Assembly (NCBI RefSeq): GCF_016862575.1
Contig: NZ_BONF01000043.1
Coordinates: 1-64,000 of the forward strand
Source: Catellatospora bangladeshensis
GTDB lineage: Bacteria; Actinomycetota; Actinomycetes; Mycobacteriales; Micromonosporaceae
DNA: 64,000 nt
Reading direction: 5' to 3'
In this document: one piece after another, positions 34,665 through 42,797 of the stretch
Position numbering within the stretch: position 1 is the stretch's first letter
Layout of the letters: every line of letters starts with the position of its first letter
Notes under the pieces: model-generated
What the model was told of the DNA's origin: nothing
What the model saw: only the letters and a program-made list of their open reading frames with translations
Databases searched by the model: none
Translations under genes and position numbers: made by a program

Positions 34665-35300
34665 ATGGCAGGCACGAGCGCGGCGGTGATCGCTCTGGTC
34701 GGCATCGACGGCTCGGGCAAGACGACCCAGGCGGTACGCCTGGCCGCGGCGCTGTGCGCGGCCGGCATCACCGCCCGGTACGGCCCGAATCCGGGCGGCC
34801 GGCGCTTCCTCGGGCGTGTCGCGCGCCGGCTCGGCCGGCCGGACGCGATCGCCCTGGTCGGGCGCCGGGGCCTGCTGCTGATCGAGGCGGTGCTGCGCTG
34901 GCTGGCCATCGCCCGCTCGCTGGTGGCGGCGCGGCTGACCGGCCGGATCGCGGTGATGGACCGCTACACGCCCTGCCAGCTGGTGAGCATTCGGGCACAC
35001 GGCGGCGGCGACCGGCTCGAGCGCTTGGTACGCGCGGCTTATGCCCCCTTCCCCCGCCCGGCTGTCATCATCTTCCTCGACGTCCCGCCTGGCCTGGCCT
35101 ACGACCGGATCGAGCAGCGCGGCGACGACCACGAGGACATCGAATATCTGAACGTGAGCCATGCCGCCTACAAAGACGTACTGTCGGATGCGGTACATGT
35201 CGACGGCACCGGCGATCCCGACACCGTCGCTCAGGCCGTTTGGGCGGCCGTCTGGCCGGGCATCGAACACGGTTTGGCAGTTGACGCCGGGCAGTCGTGA
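34665..35300 (+). CDS. Thymidylate kinase-like P-loop protein
   Basis: The 211-residue protein has the P-loop GIDGSGKTT (about 14-22), AVMDRY (about 105-110, the DR-Y/H motif of dTMP kinases) and a lid-like RIEQRGDDHEDIEYL region with DVPP. These place it in the thymidylate kinase family, though the family also includes other nucleotide and sugar kinases. TAGCGT ends 7 bases before ATG 34665, so the mRNA may be leaderless. The stop codon is 15 bases before the RpiR regulator gene, but a palindromic operator overlaps the junction. Confidence 0.8.
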   Translation: MAGTSAAVIALVGIDGSGKTTQAVRLAAALCAAGITARYGPNPGGRRFLGRVARRLGRPDAIALVGRRGLLLIEAVLRWLAIARSLVAARLTGRIAVMDRYTPCQLVSIRAHGGGDRLERLVRAAYAPFPRPAVIIFLDVPPGLAYDRIEQRGDDHEDIEYLNVSHAAYKDVLSDAVHVDGTGDPDTVAQAVWAAVWPGIEHGLAVDAGQS

Positions 35301-35312
35301 AAGTAAGTTTCA
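35298..35312. promoter_or_regulatory. Candidate RpiR/MurR operator
   Basis: TGAAA-GTAAG-TTTCA is a perfect 5-5-5 inverted repeat. It overlaps the stop codon of the kinase gene and ends 3 bases before the GTG of the RpiR-family regulator. It is a good candidate for autoregulation of the regulator-murQ operon. Confidence 0.55.
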
Positions 35313-35315
35313 ACC

Positions 35316-36260
35316 GTGGCGAAGAAGTCGAAAGTTTCTGAGGAGAGCGACGCCGCGCGCGCCGCACAGGAGCCGGCCGGGCTGATCGTTCAGATCAACG
35401 GCCTGCTGCCCGCGCTCTCCCCGGCGGAGCAGCGCGTCGCGCGGCTCGTGCTCGCCGACCCGGCCGCCTCGGCTCGCCGCACCATCACCGACCTGTCCGC
35501 CGCCGCCGAGACCTCCGAGGCGACGGTCATCCGGTTCTGCCGCTCGATCGGCATGTCCGGCTACCCCCAGCTGCGCATCCGGCTCGCCGCCGAGGCCGCG
35601 CGCCGGGTCGAGCCGGCCGACTCCCGGGTCGTCGGCGGCGACATCCCGCCCGGCGCGGACATGGCACAGATCATCGCCACCATCGCCTTCAACGACGCCC
35701 GCGCCGTCGAGGAGACGGCGGAGCAGCTCGACCCCGAGGTCTGCGACAAGATCGCGGACGCGCTGGTCAAGGCCTCCCGGGTCGAGGTCTTCGGGGCCGG
35801 GGCCAGCGGCTTCGTCGCCGCCGACTTCCAGGCCAAGCTGCACCGCATCGGCCGCGTCGCGTACTACTGGCCCGACCTGCACACCTCGCTCACCTCGGCG
35901 GCCCTGCTCGGCCCCGGTGACGTGGCGCTCGGCATCTCGCACACCGGCACCACCGCCGACACCATCGACGTGCTGGAGCGGGCCAAGGCCGCGGGCGCGG
36001 TGACGGTGGCGCTGACCAACTTCCCGCGCTCGCCGATCTGCGACGTGGCCGATTTCGTGCTGACCACCGCCGCGCGCGAGACGACGTACCGCTCGGGCGC
36101 CATGGCCAGCCGCCTCGCGCAGCTCACGGTGGTGGACTGCCTGTTCGTGGCCGTCGCCGCGCGCACCCGCACCAAGGCCCGCAAGGCGCTCGAGGTCACC
36201 GCCGAGGCGGTGCGCGGGCGTCGCGTCGGCACCTCGCGCCGCCGGTCCGGCGATGCCTGA
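35316..36260 (+). CDS. MurR/RpiR-family transcriptional regulator
   Basis: The 314-residue protein has an N-terminal RpiR helix-turn-helix (about 28-100, with LSAAAETSEATVIRFCRSIGMSGY). A C-terminal SIS sugar-phosphate-binding domain follows (about 130-270, with VEVFGAGASGFVA and GISHTGTTADTID). By context it should respond to N-acetylmuramic acid 6-phosphate and control murQ, whose ATG overlaps its 3-prime end by 8 bases. It starts at GTG 35316. A palindrome just upstream is a likely autoregulatory site. Confidence 0.92.
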   Translation: MAKKSKVSEESDAARAAQEPAGLIVQINGLLPALSPAEQRVARLVLADPAASARRTITDLSAAAETSEATVIRFCRSIGMSGYPQLRIRLAAEAARRVEPADSRVVGGDIPPGADMAQIIATIAFNDARAVEETAEQLDPEVCDKIADALVKASRVEVFGAGASGFVAADFQAKLHRIGRVAYYWPDLHTSLTSAALLGPGDVALGISHTGTTADTIDVLERAKAAGAVTVALTNFPRSPICDVADFVLTTAARETTYRSGAMASRLAQLTVVDCLFVAVAARTRTKARKALEVTAEAVRGRRVGTSRRRSGDA

Positions 36261-37173
36261 GCTGCCCACCGCCTCGGTGCGCGTCAGCGCCCCGACCGAA
36301 CAGCGGTACGCACCCAGCGCCGACCTCGACATGCTCGACACCCGGCAGATCCTGCAAGTGATCAACGACGCCGACCGGACCGTCGCCGACGCGGTCAGCG
36401 CCGTCCTGGACCCGCTGGCCGTGGCGGTGGAGGACGCGGTCGCGGCGCTGCAGCGCGGCAACCGGGTCCACTATGTCGGCGCGGGCACCTCGGGCCGGCT
36501 CGGCGTGGTCGATGCGGCCGAGCTGCCGCCCACCTTCAACGCCCCGCGCAGCTGGTTCTGCGCGCACATCGCGGGCGGCCCCGGTGCGCTGCTGGCGGCG
36601 GTCGAGGACGCCGAGGACGACACCGAGGCCGGCGCCGACGAGATCGCCCGCTGCGTGCGTACCGGCGACGTGGTCATCGGCCTGGCCGCCAGCGGGCGCA
36701 CGCCGTACGTGCTCGGCGCCCTGCGCGCCGCGGGCGAGCTGGGCTGCCGCACCGGCCTGATCGCGGCCGACCCGCACGCCGCCGCGGCGGACTGGGTCGA
36801 CGTCTTCATCGGCGTGGACACCGGCCCCGAGGTGGTCACCGGCTCCACCCGGATGAAGGCCGCCACCGCGCAGAAGCTGCTGCTGAACGCCTTCTCCACC
36901 GCGGTCATGGTGCGCCTGGGCCGGGTGTTCTCCAACTTCATGATCGACATGGTGCCGACCAACGCGAAGCTGCGCGGCCGCATGCTGAACATCCTCGTCG
37001 AGGCGACGGGCCACGACGAGGACGAGTGCCGCCGCACGCTCGACGCGGCCGGAGGCGACCTGCGCGCCGCCCTGGTCGCCCTGCTCGCCGGGCGCGAGGT
37101 CGCCGCCGCCCGAGGCGCTCTGGCCGGGCACGGCAACCGCATCCGGGACGCGATAGCTTCGCTGGCCGACTGA
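36253..37173 (+). CDS. murQ: N-acetylmuramic acid 6-phosphate etherase
   Basis: The 306-residue enzyme cleaves the lactyl ether of MurNAc 6-phosphate to give GlcNAc 6-phosphate and D-lactate during cell-wall recycling. The signature VGAGTSGRLGVVDAAELPPTF carries the catalytic Glu90. STRMKAATAQK and VPTNAKLRGRM further identify the MurQ/GCKR-like SIS family. Length is normal. ATG 36253 overlaps the regulator gene by 8 bases, so expression is coupled. No MurP or MurNAc kinase is adjacent. It complements the wall hydrolases elsewhere in the window. Confidence 0.95.
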   Translation: MPELPTASVRVSAPTEQRYAPSADLDMLDTRQILQVINDADRTVADAVSAVLDPLAVAVEDAVAALQRGNRVHYVGAGTSGRLGVVDAAELPPTFNAPRSWFCAHIAGGPGALLAAVEDAEDDTEAGADEIARCVRTGDVVIGLAASGRTPYVLGALRAAGELGCRTGLIAADPHAAAADWVDVFIGVDTGPEVVTGSTRMKAATAQKLLLNAFSTAVMVRLGRVFSNFMIDMVPTNAKLRGRMLNILVEATGHDEDECRRTLDAAGGDLRAALVALLAGREVAAARGALAGHGNRIRDAIASLAD

Positions 37174-37189
37174 CTCCGCGCGGGGGCAA

Positions 37190-37250
37190 GATCGCTGTCT
37201 CGTGTCACAACCTGCGCCTGGACCGCAGATCTCGACACGAAACAGCGATC
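37190..37250. repeat. Family B palindrome, copy 5
   Basis: This is the best-preserved copy. With flanks it is a 21-bp arm GCAAGATCGCTGTCTCGTGTC (37186-37206) paired with 37234-37254 at 20 of 21 positions. The GATC-to-GATC length is 61 bp. It lies 16 bases after the murQ stop codon. Confidence 0.88.
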
Positions 37251-37254
37251 TTGC

Positions 37255-37570
37255 GTCTTTACGGCCTTATTGGGGTGGCCCGGTCGGGGGCAATTGGTGG
37301 CCGGATGGGTGTGCTTTTCACTCATCGGGGTATGCGGGTCATGCGATCAGGTGCGGCTGGTGTGGAACCGTGCAATAGCGCGCCCGTTCCGACGTCACAA
37401 GAAATGGCGACGCAGGTCACAGCGTTGTAGTGAGGTGGATCGCTGTGTCAGGGCGGCGCTGCATGGTGTCATAAATGGGGCATTGCGGACCGATAGGCTC
37501 GCGTCCAGCGAGTCGGTATGTCGGTATCAGCGAGTTCACAGCTTTTCGTGACAGTTTCGATGGGCAACGC
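37255..37570 (+). other. Gene-free region upstream of the sigma factor promoter
   Basis: About 315 bases of lower GC content than the flanks with no convincing gene. It contains a short tandem duplication GTCGGTAT-GTCGGTAT (37512-37527) flanked by AGCGAGT copies, which could be a regulator site. Otherwise nothing recognisable is seen. Confidence 0.4.
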
Positions 37571-37596
37571 GGAATCATTCGCAGGCGTCATCTGTT
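37571..37596 (+). promoter_or_regulatory. Sigma-R-type promoter of the sigma factor gene
   Basis: GGAAT (37571-37575) and GTT (37594-37596) are separated by exactly 18 bases, matching the GGAAT-N18-GTT consensus of sigma-R (SigH in mycobacteria) promoters. In Streptomyces the group 2 sigma gene hrdD is known to have a sigma-R promoter. Transcription would begin about 50 bases before GTG 37652. The match is short, so chance cannot be excluded. Confidence 0.55.
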
Positions 37597-37651
37597 GTGA
37601 AGGTGTCAGTACCGCAAGGCCCTGCGGCGATTACGTGGGAGGGACCCGAAC

Positions 37652-38593
37652 GTGGAGAACATGACCATGCTGCGCACCGACCAGGTGGCTGAGGAGCGCG
37701 ACCTCGTCGGTGTATACCTGCACGAGATCTCACGTACCCCGCTGCTGGATGCCGCGCAGGAGGTCGACCTCTCGAAGGCGATCGAAGCCGGCCTCTACGC
37801 CGAGCACCTGCTGGAGGCGGACAAGCTCAAGCGCGGCCTCAAGCGCGACGAGCTCGAGAAGCTGGTGGCCGAGGGCGAGCGCGCCAAGGACCTGTTCATC
37901 CGGGCGAACCTGCGCCTGGTGGTCTCGATCGCGCGGCGCTACGTGCGCTCCGGGATGCCGATGCTCGACCTGATCCAGGAGGGCAACACCGGCCTGGTGC
38001 GCGCCGTCGAGAAGTTCGACTACGTGAAGGGCTACAAGTTCTCCACGTACGCCACCTGGTGGATCCGGCAGGCGATCAGCCGCGCCATCGCTCAGCAGGA
38101 GCGGACCGTGCGGCTGCCCGTCCACCTGGTCGAGGACGTCAACCGGATGCGCAACGTCGCCCGCCAGCTCACCCGTGAGCTGGGCAGCGAGCCGGAGCCG
38201 GAGCAGATCGCGACCGCGCTGGGCGTGACCGTCGAGCGGGTGACCGAGCTGATCCGCTGGTCGCAGGACACCGTCTCGCTCGACACCCCGGTGGGCGACG
38301 ACGGCGACACCAACCTGGGTGACCTGGTCGCCGACCGCGACACGCCCAGCCCGGAGGAGATCGTGCTCTCGGCGCTGGAGCGGCAGCGGATCGAGGGCCT
38401 GCTCAACCACCTGGACGACCGCTCCGCGGGCATCATGCGGGCGCGCTACGGCCTGGAGGACGGCCGGGAGCACTCGCTGACCGAGGTGGCGTCGCGCTTC
38501 TCGCTCTCCCGCGAGCGCATCCGCCAGCTGGAGATCCAGGCGCTGGGCCGGCTGCGCGAGCTGGCCCGTGCCGAGGGCCTGCAGTCCGTCTGA
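37652..38593 (+). CDS. Group 2 sigma-70 factor, HrdD/SigB-like
   Basis: The 313-residue sigma factor has region 1.2 (DLVGVYLHEISRTPLL) and region 2 (RANLRLVVSIARRY, MLDLIQEGNTGLVRAVEKFDY, TYATWWIRQAI). Region 3 (LPVHLVEDVNRM) and region 4 (SLTEVASRFSLSRERIRQLE) follow. It lacks the long N-terminal region 1.1 and acidic extension of the primary sigma factor. It is therefore a group 2 factor like Streptomyces HrdD/HrdA. GTG 37652 follows a GGGAGGGA ribosome-binding site. A possible oxidative-stress sigma-R promoter lies upstream. Confidence 0.93.
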   Translation: MENMTMLRTDQVAEERDLVGVYLHEISRTPLLDAAQEVDLSKAIEAGLYAEHLLEADKLKRGLKRDELEKLVAEGERAKDLFIRANLRLVVSIARRYVRSGMPMLDLIQEGNTGLVRAVEKFDYVKGYKFSTYATWWIRQAISRAIAQQERTVRLPVHLVEDVNRMRNVARQLTRELGSEPEPEQIATALGVTVERVTELIRWSQDTVSLDTPVGDDGDTNLGDLVADRDTPSPEEIVLSALERQRIEGLLNHLDDRSAGIMRARYGLEDGREHSLTEVASRFSLSRERIRQLEIQALGRLRELARAEGLQSV

Positions 38594-38614
38594 TCCCACA
38601 CGCGTCCCGTACAC

Positions 38615-38657
38615 GGCGAAAGGCCCCTCCCGGAGCACCCGGGAGGGGCCTTTCGCC
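38615..38657. terminator. Bidirectional terminator between convergent genes
   Basis: A perfect 18-bp stem (38615-38632 with 38640-38657) has a 7-base loop and AAA/TTT near its base on both strands. It serves the sigma factor gene and the convergent NlpC/P60 gene. Confidence 0.9.
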
Positions 38658-38662
38658 TGCGG

Positions 38663-39643
38663 TCAGAGCTTCACGCGGCCGTAGCCGTAGGGCGTCATCA
38701 TGTCGACGCTGGATACCTTGACCACTTCGCCGGTGGTCGGCGCGTGGATGACCTTGCCGCTGCCGACGTAGAGCGCAACGTGGCCCAGGCCGGAATAGAA
38801 GACGAGGTCTCCCGGCGCGAGCTGGGACCGTTTGATGTGGGTCACCTCACGCCACTGCGTCGCCGCCTGGTGGTAGAGGCTCACCCCGGCGGCGCGCCAG
38901 GCGGCCAGGGTCAGGCCCGAGCAGTCGTACCCCTCGGGACCGTCGGCGGCCCAGATGTACGGCTTGCCCAGCGCCTTGTACGCGAACTTCACCGCGATCC
39001 CGGCCTTGCCCGCGTAGGCGGGCACCGCGCCGGTGTAGGTGGAGGTCGCCTCGTCGGTGAGGCCGGCCGCCTGGCGCATGGCCTTGAGCTTGCCCAGGTC
39101 CTTCTCGACGGCCTTGCGCTGCGTGGACAGCGCCTTGACCCGGGTGGCCTGCTCCTGCAGCCGGGCGTCGAGGGCGGCCTTGGCCGCGAACCGGTCACCC
39201 GCGGCGCGGTGCGCCTCGTCAAGCTGCTCCTGCTGGCTGGCGGCCAGCTGGTGCAGGGTGCTCAGGCGGGCCAGCAGCTCGCCGTCGGCCGACTTGTCCA
39301 GCAGGGCGTTCCAGCCCCGGAAGGCGCCCGTCCGGTACGCGGTCGCGGCGATGCGGGCGACGTTCTGCTGTGCGGCGTCGGCCCTGACCTCCAGCGGCCC
39401 GAGGTCGCGTTCGAGCTGGGCGACCTCGGCGCGGGTCTGCTTGAGCTGGCTGTTCAGCTTGTTGTACTGCTCGACGATCTTCTCCAGCTGTGCCGACTTC
39501 GTGGTGATCTGCTTGCGGAGCTCGGCGGCGCTGGGCTCGGCGTGGGCGGGCGCGGCGGTGACCAGCAGCCCGATGATCAGTGCACCGGCGGGGGCGAGCA
39601 GGCGCGCGGCGGCGCGCCAGCCCCTGCCATGGGGGGATGACAA
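38663..39643 (-). CDS. Secreted NlpC/P60 peptidoglycan endopeptidase with coiled-coil region
   Basis: The 326-residue protein has a signal peptide (about 1-35, ending AHAE) and a long coiled coil (about 38-190, RipA-like). The C-terminal NlpC/P60 domain has catalytic Cys241 (YDCSGLT), His288 (GHVALYVG) and His300. It should cleave stem peptides of peptidoglycan, for example in cell separation. The TTG start at 39643 is the only in-frame option before the signal peptide and has GGAGAAGGG upstream. The 5-prime leader holds a c-di-AMP riboswitch, a known arrangement for actinobacterial wall hydrolases. Confidence 0.93.
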   Translation of the reverse strand: MSSPHGRGWRAAARLLAPAGALIIGLLVTAAPAHAEPSAAELRKQITTKSAQLEKIVEQYNKLNSQLKQTRAEVAQLERDLGPLEVRADAAQQNVARIAATAYRTGAFRGWNALLDKSADGELLARLSTLHQLAASQQEQLDEAHRAAGDRFAAKAALDARLQEQATRVKALSTQRKAVEKDLGKLKAMRQAAGLTDEATSTYTGAVPAYAGKAGIAVKFAYKALGKPYIWAADGPEGYDCSGLTLAAWRAAGVSLYHQAATQWREVTHIKRSQLAPGDLVFYSGLGHVALYVGSGKVIHAPTTGEVVKVSSVDMMTPYGYGRVKL

Positions 39644-39660
39644 GGTATGGGTGGCCCTTC

Positions 39661-39775
39661 TCCGTGGCCGCCTACCGAGTTAGCTGACGGGTTCGGGCGA
39701 AGGGCGCCCTACCGCCGTCACTCATGGTGACTGCGGATTCACCCCAGTGGTGGTGGGTCCCCGGCTCGCGGCGCT
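39661..39775 (-). ncRNA. Cyclic di-AMP (ydaO-yuaA) riboswitch
   Basis: Read on the minus strand, the conserved blocks are present in order. CCGGGGACCCACCACCACTG is followed by GGGGTGAATCCGC and a variable hairpin. Next come AGGGCGCCCTTCGCCCGAACCCG and finally TCAGCTAACTCGGTAGGCGG. These match the ydaO consensus. The class binds c-di-AMP and usually turns off osmotic and wall-hydrolase genes. It sits directly before the NlpC/P60 gene. The ends are approximate. Confidence 0.93.
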
Positions 39776-39872
39776 CCGGACGACATCGATCGTCCCGATC
39801 GCTCGGCGACTCGGCGGCGCTGGTCCGGTGCCACCCGGGGGTGGGCGGCGGACAACCGGTCCAGTGCCGGCA

Positions 39873-39901
39873 ACCGTATCCGCGGATTCGGCGAGGCCCA
39901 A
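39873..39901 (-). promoter_or_regulatory. Promoter of the riboswitch-NlpC/P60 transcript
   Basis: On the minus strand TTGGGC and TACGGT are separated by exactly 17 bases, a fair match to the housekeeping consensus. Transcription would start near 39866, leaving a leader of about 220 bases that contains the riboswitch. Confidence 0.5.
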
Positions 39902-40239
39902 CTGCTCGCTGACCGAAGTGCCCGAACTGCGCTGGCTTGCGGAAAAAGTTCCGTCACATCGAGTGATTCCTGAACGCACATTAGGTTCTGGAACGTGCCA
40001 ACCTGCCAGGTGGCGGATTGAGGGACTTCACAACGATTGCTGTCCTCGGTCACACTGAGGTCACGAGGCGGCCGGACATCCTGGAGCGCACCAGCCCACC
40101 GGCGGCGGCTCGACAGCGCGAAAAGACCGGCATCCGGCGGCCACCGGATACCGGCCTCAGGTCCACCACATGCCAGGCGTCGCCACCTGCGGGCATCAAC
40201 CACCAGCCGAGCCCGCGTACAAGCAGTTGGGAGACTTCT
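39902..40239 (+). other. Gene-free leader of the DUF6232-like gene
   Basis: No convincing gene is seen. A TTAGG-containing stretch near 39981 includes the small palindrome GTTCTGGAAC (39985-39994). A hairpin CCGGCATCCGG/CCGGATACCGG (40127-40137 with 40144-40154, one mismatch) lies in the presumed leader. An open frame from 40018 exists, but its first 74 residues look non-coding in composition. Confidence 0.4.
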
Positions 40240-40785
40240 ATGAAGCCTACACGGGCGCCGGATCGGCCACCAGAACAGATGATCATGACCATCCGCCCCG
40301 GACTGCACTTCTCGTCGACCTGCTTCCAGGTCGGCGGGCGGCACTTCACCCTCAGCGCCCTGGAGAACGTCCACACCCGACAGGCCGGCCACGACCCGCT
40401 GACGCGCCGGGCCGGCGCCATGGCCGCCGCCGGGCTCGTCCTGCTCGGGGCGTTCGCGCCGCTGCTGCGCCCGGCAGGCATCGTCGCCGCCATCGTCGTG
40501 CTCAGCGGTCTCACCGTGCTCACCCTGGTCAGCTCCCGCCGCAGGCCGCGCCGGCTGGAGCTGTGGGCCGACTACCACGGTCACCCCACCCAGCTGTTCG
40601 TCAGCGACGACTGGTGGCTGTCCCGCGGGGTCGAGCGCTACCTGCGCCGGGTGCTCGTCGAGTCCCGCCTCGGCCATCTCGACATCTCGCACCGCCCCAC
40701 CCGCGGCGTGCCGCACCCGTCGAACATGCACCCCTCCCGGCTGGTGCCCGGCGGCGGCCGGTCCGGCTGGGAACGCGCCGCTTGA
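40240..40785 (+). CDS. DUF6232-like membrane protein
   Basis: The 181-residue protein has a short N-terminal beta-like domain (about 28-45, FQVGGRHFTLSALENV) and two closely spaced hydrophobic helices (about 59-75 and 79-97). A cytosolic basic segment follows, with ELWADYHGHPTQLFVSDDWWL and RYLRRVLVE. This layout is typical of the DUF6232 proteins of actinobacteria, which have no known function. The C-terminal 35 residues are variable. ATG 40240 is chosen because a GGGAGA stretch lies 6 bases upstream. Confidence 0.65.
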   Translation: MKPTRAPDRPPEQMIMTIRPGLHFSSTCFQVGGRHFTLSALENVHTRQAGHDPLTRRAGAMAAAGLVLLGAFAPLLRPAGIVAAIVVLSGLTVLTLVSSRRRPRRLELWADYHGHPTQLFVSDDWWLSRGVERYLRRVLVESRLGHLDISHRPTRGVPHPSNMHPSRLVPGGGRSGWERAA

Positions 40786-40792
40786 GTTGTCG

Positions 40793-40946
40793 GCGCCCGC
40801 TCCGCGGGCGCGGCATCCGGCCTTTGAAGCCGGGCTTACCCTCCGGTCGCTCGCCCGCTTCGCGGGCTTCCGCTCCTGTCGGGTGCGCCCGGCGGCCGGA
40901 TGCGGGTACGGAGGCGTTGCCGCAGCCTGCGGCAGCGCCTGACCTC
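40793..40946. repeat. Cluster of nested hairpins
   Basis: Four inverted repeats occur within 155 bases. The first is 40793-40811 (8-bp stem). A 10-bp outer stem pairs 40813-40822 with 40894-40903. It encloses a 6-bp stem at 40853-40867. The last is a 7-bp stem at 40918-40934 with weaker outer pairs out to about 40946. The cluster lies between the DUF6232-like gene and the PIG-L deacetylase gene. It may combine a terminator with another structured element. Confidence 0.65.
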
Positions 40947-40973
40947 CTCCGGCGGCGGCATATGCTCGGCCGC

Positions 40974-41708
40974 ATGAGCTTCCCGCCCTCCGCCGCACCC
41001 TGCCCCGACGTCGAGCGCGTGCTGTGCGTGTTCGCCCACCCCGACGACGTCGACTTCGGCGCCGCGGGCACCGTCGCACAGTGGGTCGACCAGGGCATCG
41101 AGGTGTCGTACCTGCTGGTCACCCGTGGTGACGCGGGCGGCTTCGACGAGACCCCGCGCGAGCGCATGCCCGCGCTGCGCGAGGCCGAGCAGCGGGCCGC
41201 CGCGGCCGCCGTCGGGGTCAAGCAGGTCGACTTCCTGGAGGGGTACGCCGACGGCTCCGTCACGCCCAGCCTCGCGCTGCGCAAGGAGCTGGTCGCGGCG
41301 ATCCGCCGGGCACGGCCCGACCGCATCCTGACCAGCGCGCCGCTGCGCCGCTGGGATCGCCTCGCCGGGCCCAGCCACCCCGACCACCTGGCCGTGGGCG
41401 AGGCGGTCACCTGCGCGGTCTACCCGGACGCGCGCAACCAGTTCGCCCACCCCGACCTGGGCGCGGCCGGGCTGGCCGCCTGGACGGTGCGGGAGATCTG
41501 GTACTCCGGCGGCCCCGACCCGGACCACGCCGTCGACATCACCGACACGTTCGACCGCAAGCTCGCCGCGCTGCACGCGCACGTGTCGCAGACCGCGCAC
41601 CTGCCCGAGCTGGACAGCATGCTGCGCGAGCGGCTCAGCGGTCTCGCCGAGTCGCTCGGCCTGCCCGGCCGGCTCGCCGAGGCGTTCACGGTGATCCGCA
41701 CCGAGTAG
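40974..41708 (+). CDS. PIG-L family deacetylase
   Basis: The 244-residue protein has the zinc-binding FAHPDDVDFGAAGT motif (H22, D25) and SHPDHLAVG, which carries the third ligand. It belongs to the LmbE/PIG-L family, which removes acetyl groups from GlcNAc conjugates, including mycothiol precursors and antibiotic intermediates. The length suits MshB- or Mca-like enzymes but the substrate is not determinable. ATG 40974 is favoured because TATGCT (40962-40967) lies 6 bases upstream as a leaderless-type -10. The in-frame ATG at 40962 would then be part of the promoter. Confidence 0.88.
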   Translation: MSFPPSAAPCPDVERVLCVFAHPDDVDFGAAGTVAQWVDQGIEVSYLLVTRGDAGGFDETPRERMPALREAEQRAAAAAVGVKQVDFLEGYADGSVTPSLALRKELVAAIRRARPDRILTSAPLRRWDRLAGPSHPDHLAVGEAVTCAVYPDARNQFAHPDLGAAGLAAWTVREIWYSGGPDPDHAVDITDTFDRKLAALHAHVSQTAHLPELDSMLRERLSGLAESLGLPGRLAEAFTVIRTE

Positions 41709-41740
41709 CGGTCTGGGTACGGCGCGGTGACGGTGGTCGC

Positions 41741-42619
41741 CTACTCGTCGAGTTCGTCGGCGACGCGGGTGAGAAAGGTCAGCGAATCCGCTTCACTGAG
41801 CGCGGCCTGGGTCAGCCGGGCGAAGGCATCACGGTATGGCGTCACGAGCTCGTCACGCTCCAGGACCTCGCCCAGGTCCTGCGCCGTCGGGCTGTAGTTG
41901 CTGAACTCCAGGTAGACGACGTCGAACTCCGGCCCGTAGGGGAACGACATCACGACGAACGCGGGTTCCAGCACGTGGAGGCCCGCACGGAACGGCAGCA
42001 CCTGGATATGGATGTTGCTTCGGCGGCCTAGCCGCACCAGGTGTCGGAGCTGCTCTCGCTGGATGTGCGCGTTGCCGTTCGTGCGGTAGAGCGTCCCCTC
42101 GTCGAGAACCACGTGGATCTGCGGCGGGTCGGGGCGATCAAGCACCTCCTGCTGCCGGCGCATCCGGATCGCGATGACGCTGTCCGCGTTGTCCGTGCTG
42201 GTGACATGACCGGCGAGCAGGACAGACCTTGCGTATCCAGCGGTCTGCAGCAGCCCAGGAATCACCAGGAGCTGGTAGAAACGCAGCTCGGCGGCGCCGT
42301 CCTCCAGCCCGATGTAGGTCGAGAGCTTGGGAGCGTCGGCGCCGGCCTCCTTCCACCACGGGCGCTGGCGGGCGGCTTTCGCAAGCGACACCATCTGCGA
42401 CACCTCGGACGGATCTTGGATGCCGTAAAGCTGCAGCAGAGCCTTGACGTCGGTGACCGTCATGCCGACGGAGCCGTTCTCGATCCGAATGATCTTCGAC
42501 AGGGACCAGTCCAGGGAATCCGCAACCTGGTTCTGGGTGAGATCCGAGGAGTCGCGCGCCGATCGAAGGGCGTTCCGCAGGCGAAGCCGGGCGACTGCTG
42601 GATTCGTCCTGGGGCTCAC
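41741..42619 (-). CDS. XRE-family regulator with DUF5753 domain
   Basis: The 292-residue protein has an N-terminal XRE helix-turn-helix (about 14-72, with LTQNQVADSLDWSLSKIIRIENG). A C-terminal DUF5753 domain follows (about 95-285, with LLVIPGLLQTAGYA and FVVMSFPYG). Such proteins occur in many copies in filamentous actinomycetes, usually beside small DUF397 partners. Some (WhiJ-like) influence development or antibiotic production. Here the DUF397 gene is divergent, 178 bp away. The start at ATG 42619 places it normally. Confidence 0.9.
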   Translation of the reverse strand: MSPRTNPAVARLRLRNALRSARDSSDLTQNQVADSLDWSLSKIIRIENGSVGMTVTDVKALLQLYGIQDPSEVSQMVSLAKAARQRPWWKEAGADAPKLSTYIGLEDGAAELRFYQLLVIPGLLQTAGYARSVLLAGHVTSTDNADSVIAIRMRRQQEVLDRPDPPQIHVVLDEGTLYRTNGNAHIQREQLRHLVRLGRRSNIHIQVLPFRAGLHVLEPAFVVMSFPYGPEFDVVYLEFSNYSPTAQDLGEVLERDELVTPYRDAFARLTQAALSEADSLTFLTRVADELDE

Positions 42620-42797
42620 CTGACCGGCCCACCTTCACGACGCGGTTGATCAAGCATGTGGCGGCGTGCGACCTGGCCAATCGACCAGGGCTGCCTGCCA
42701 CCATTCAGTGACTTGAGTTTAACCTGGACGCTGTCCAATCTGCCAGCACGCGGGTGTGCGGGCAGTTCCGCCATTACTGTTGATCTTCGGAGCGAAG

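Noticed and set aside
39985-39994. SOS (LexA) box GTTCTGGAAC
   Set aside because: The half-sites are in the opposite order to the actinobacterial CGAAC-N4-GTTCG consensus and the adjacent gene has no link to DNA repair.
40018-40239. N-terminal extension of the DUF6232-like gene
   Set aside because: The extra 74 residues lack homologous-looking features, and a ribosome-binding site precedes ATG 40240.
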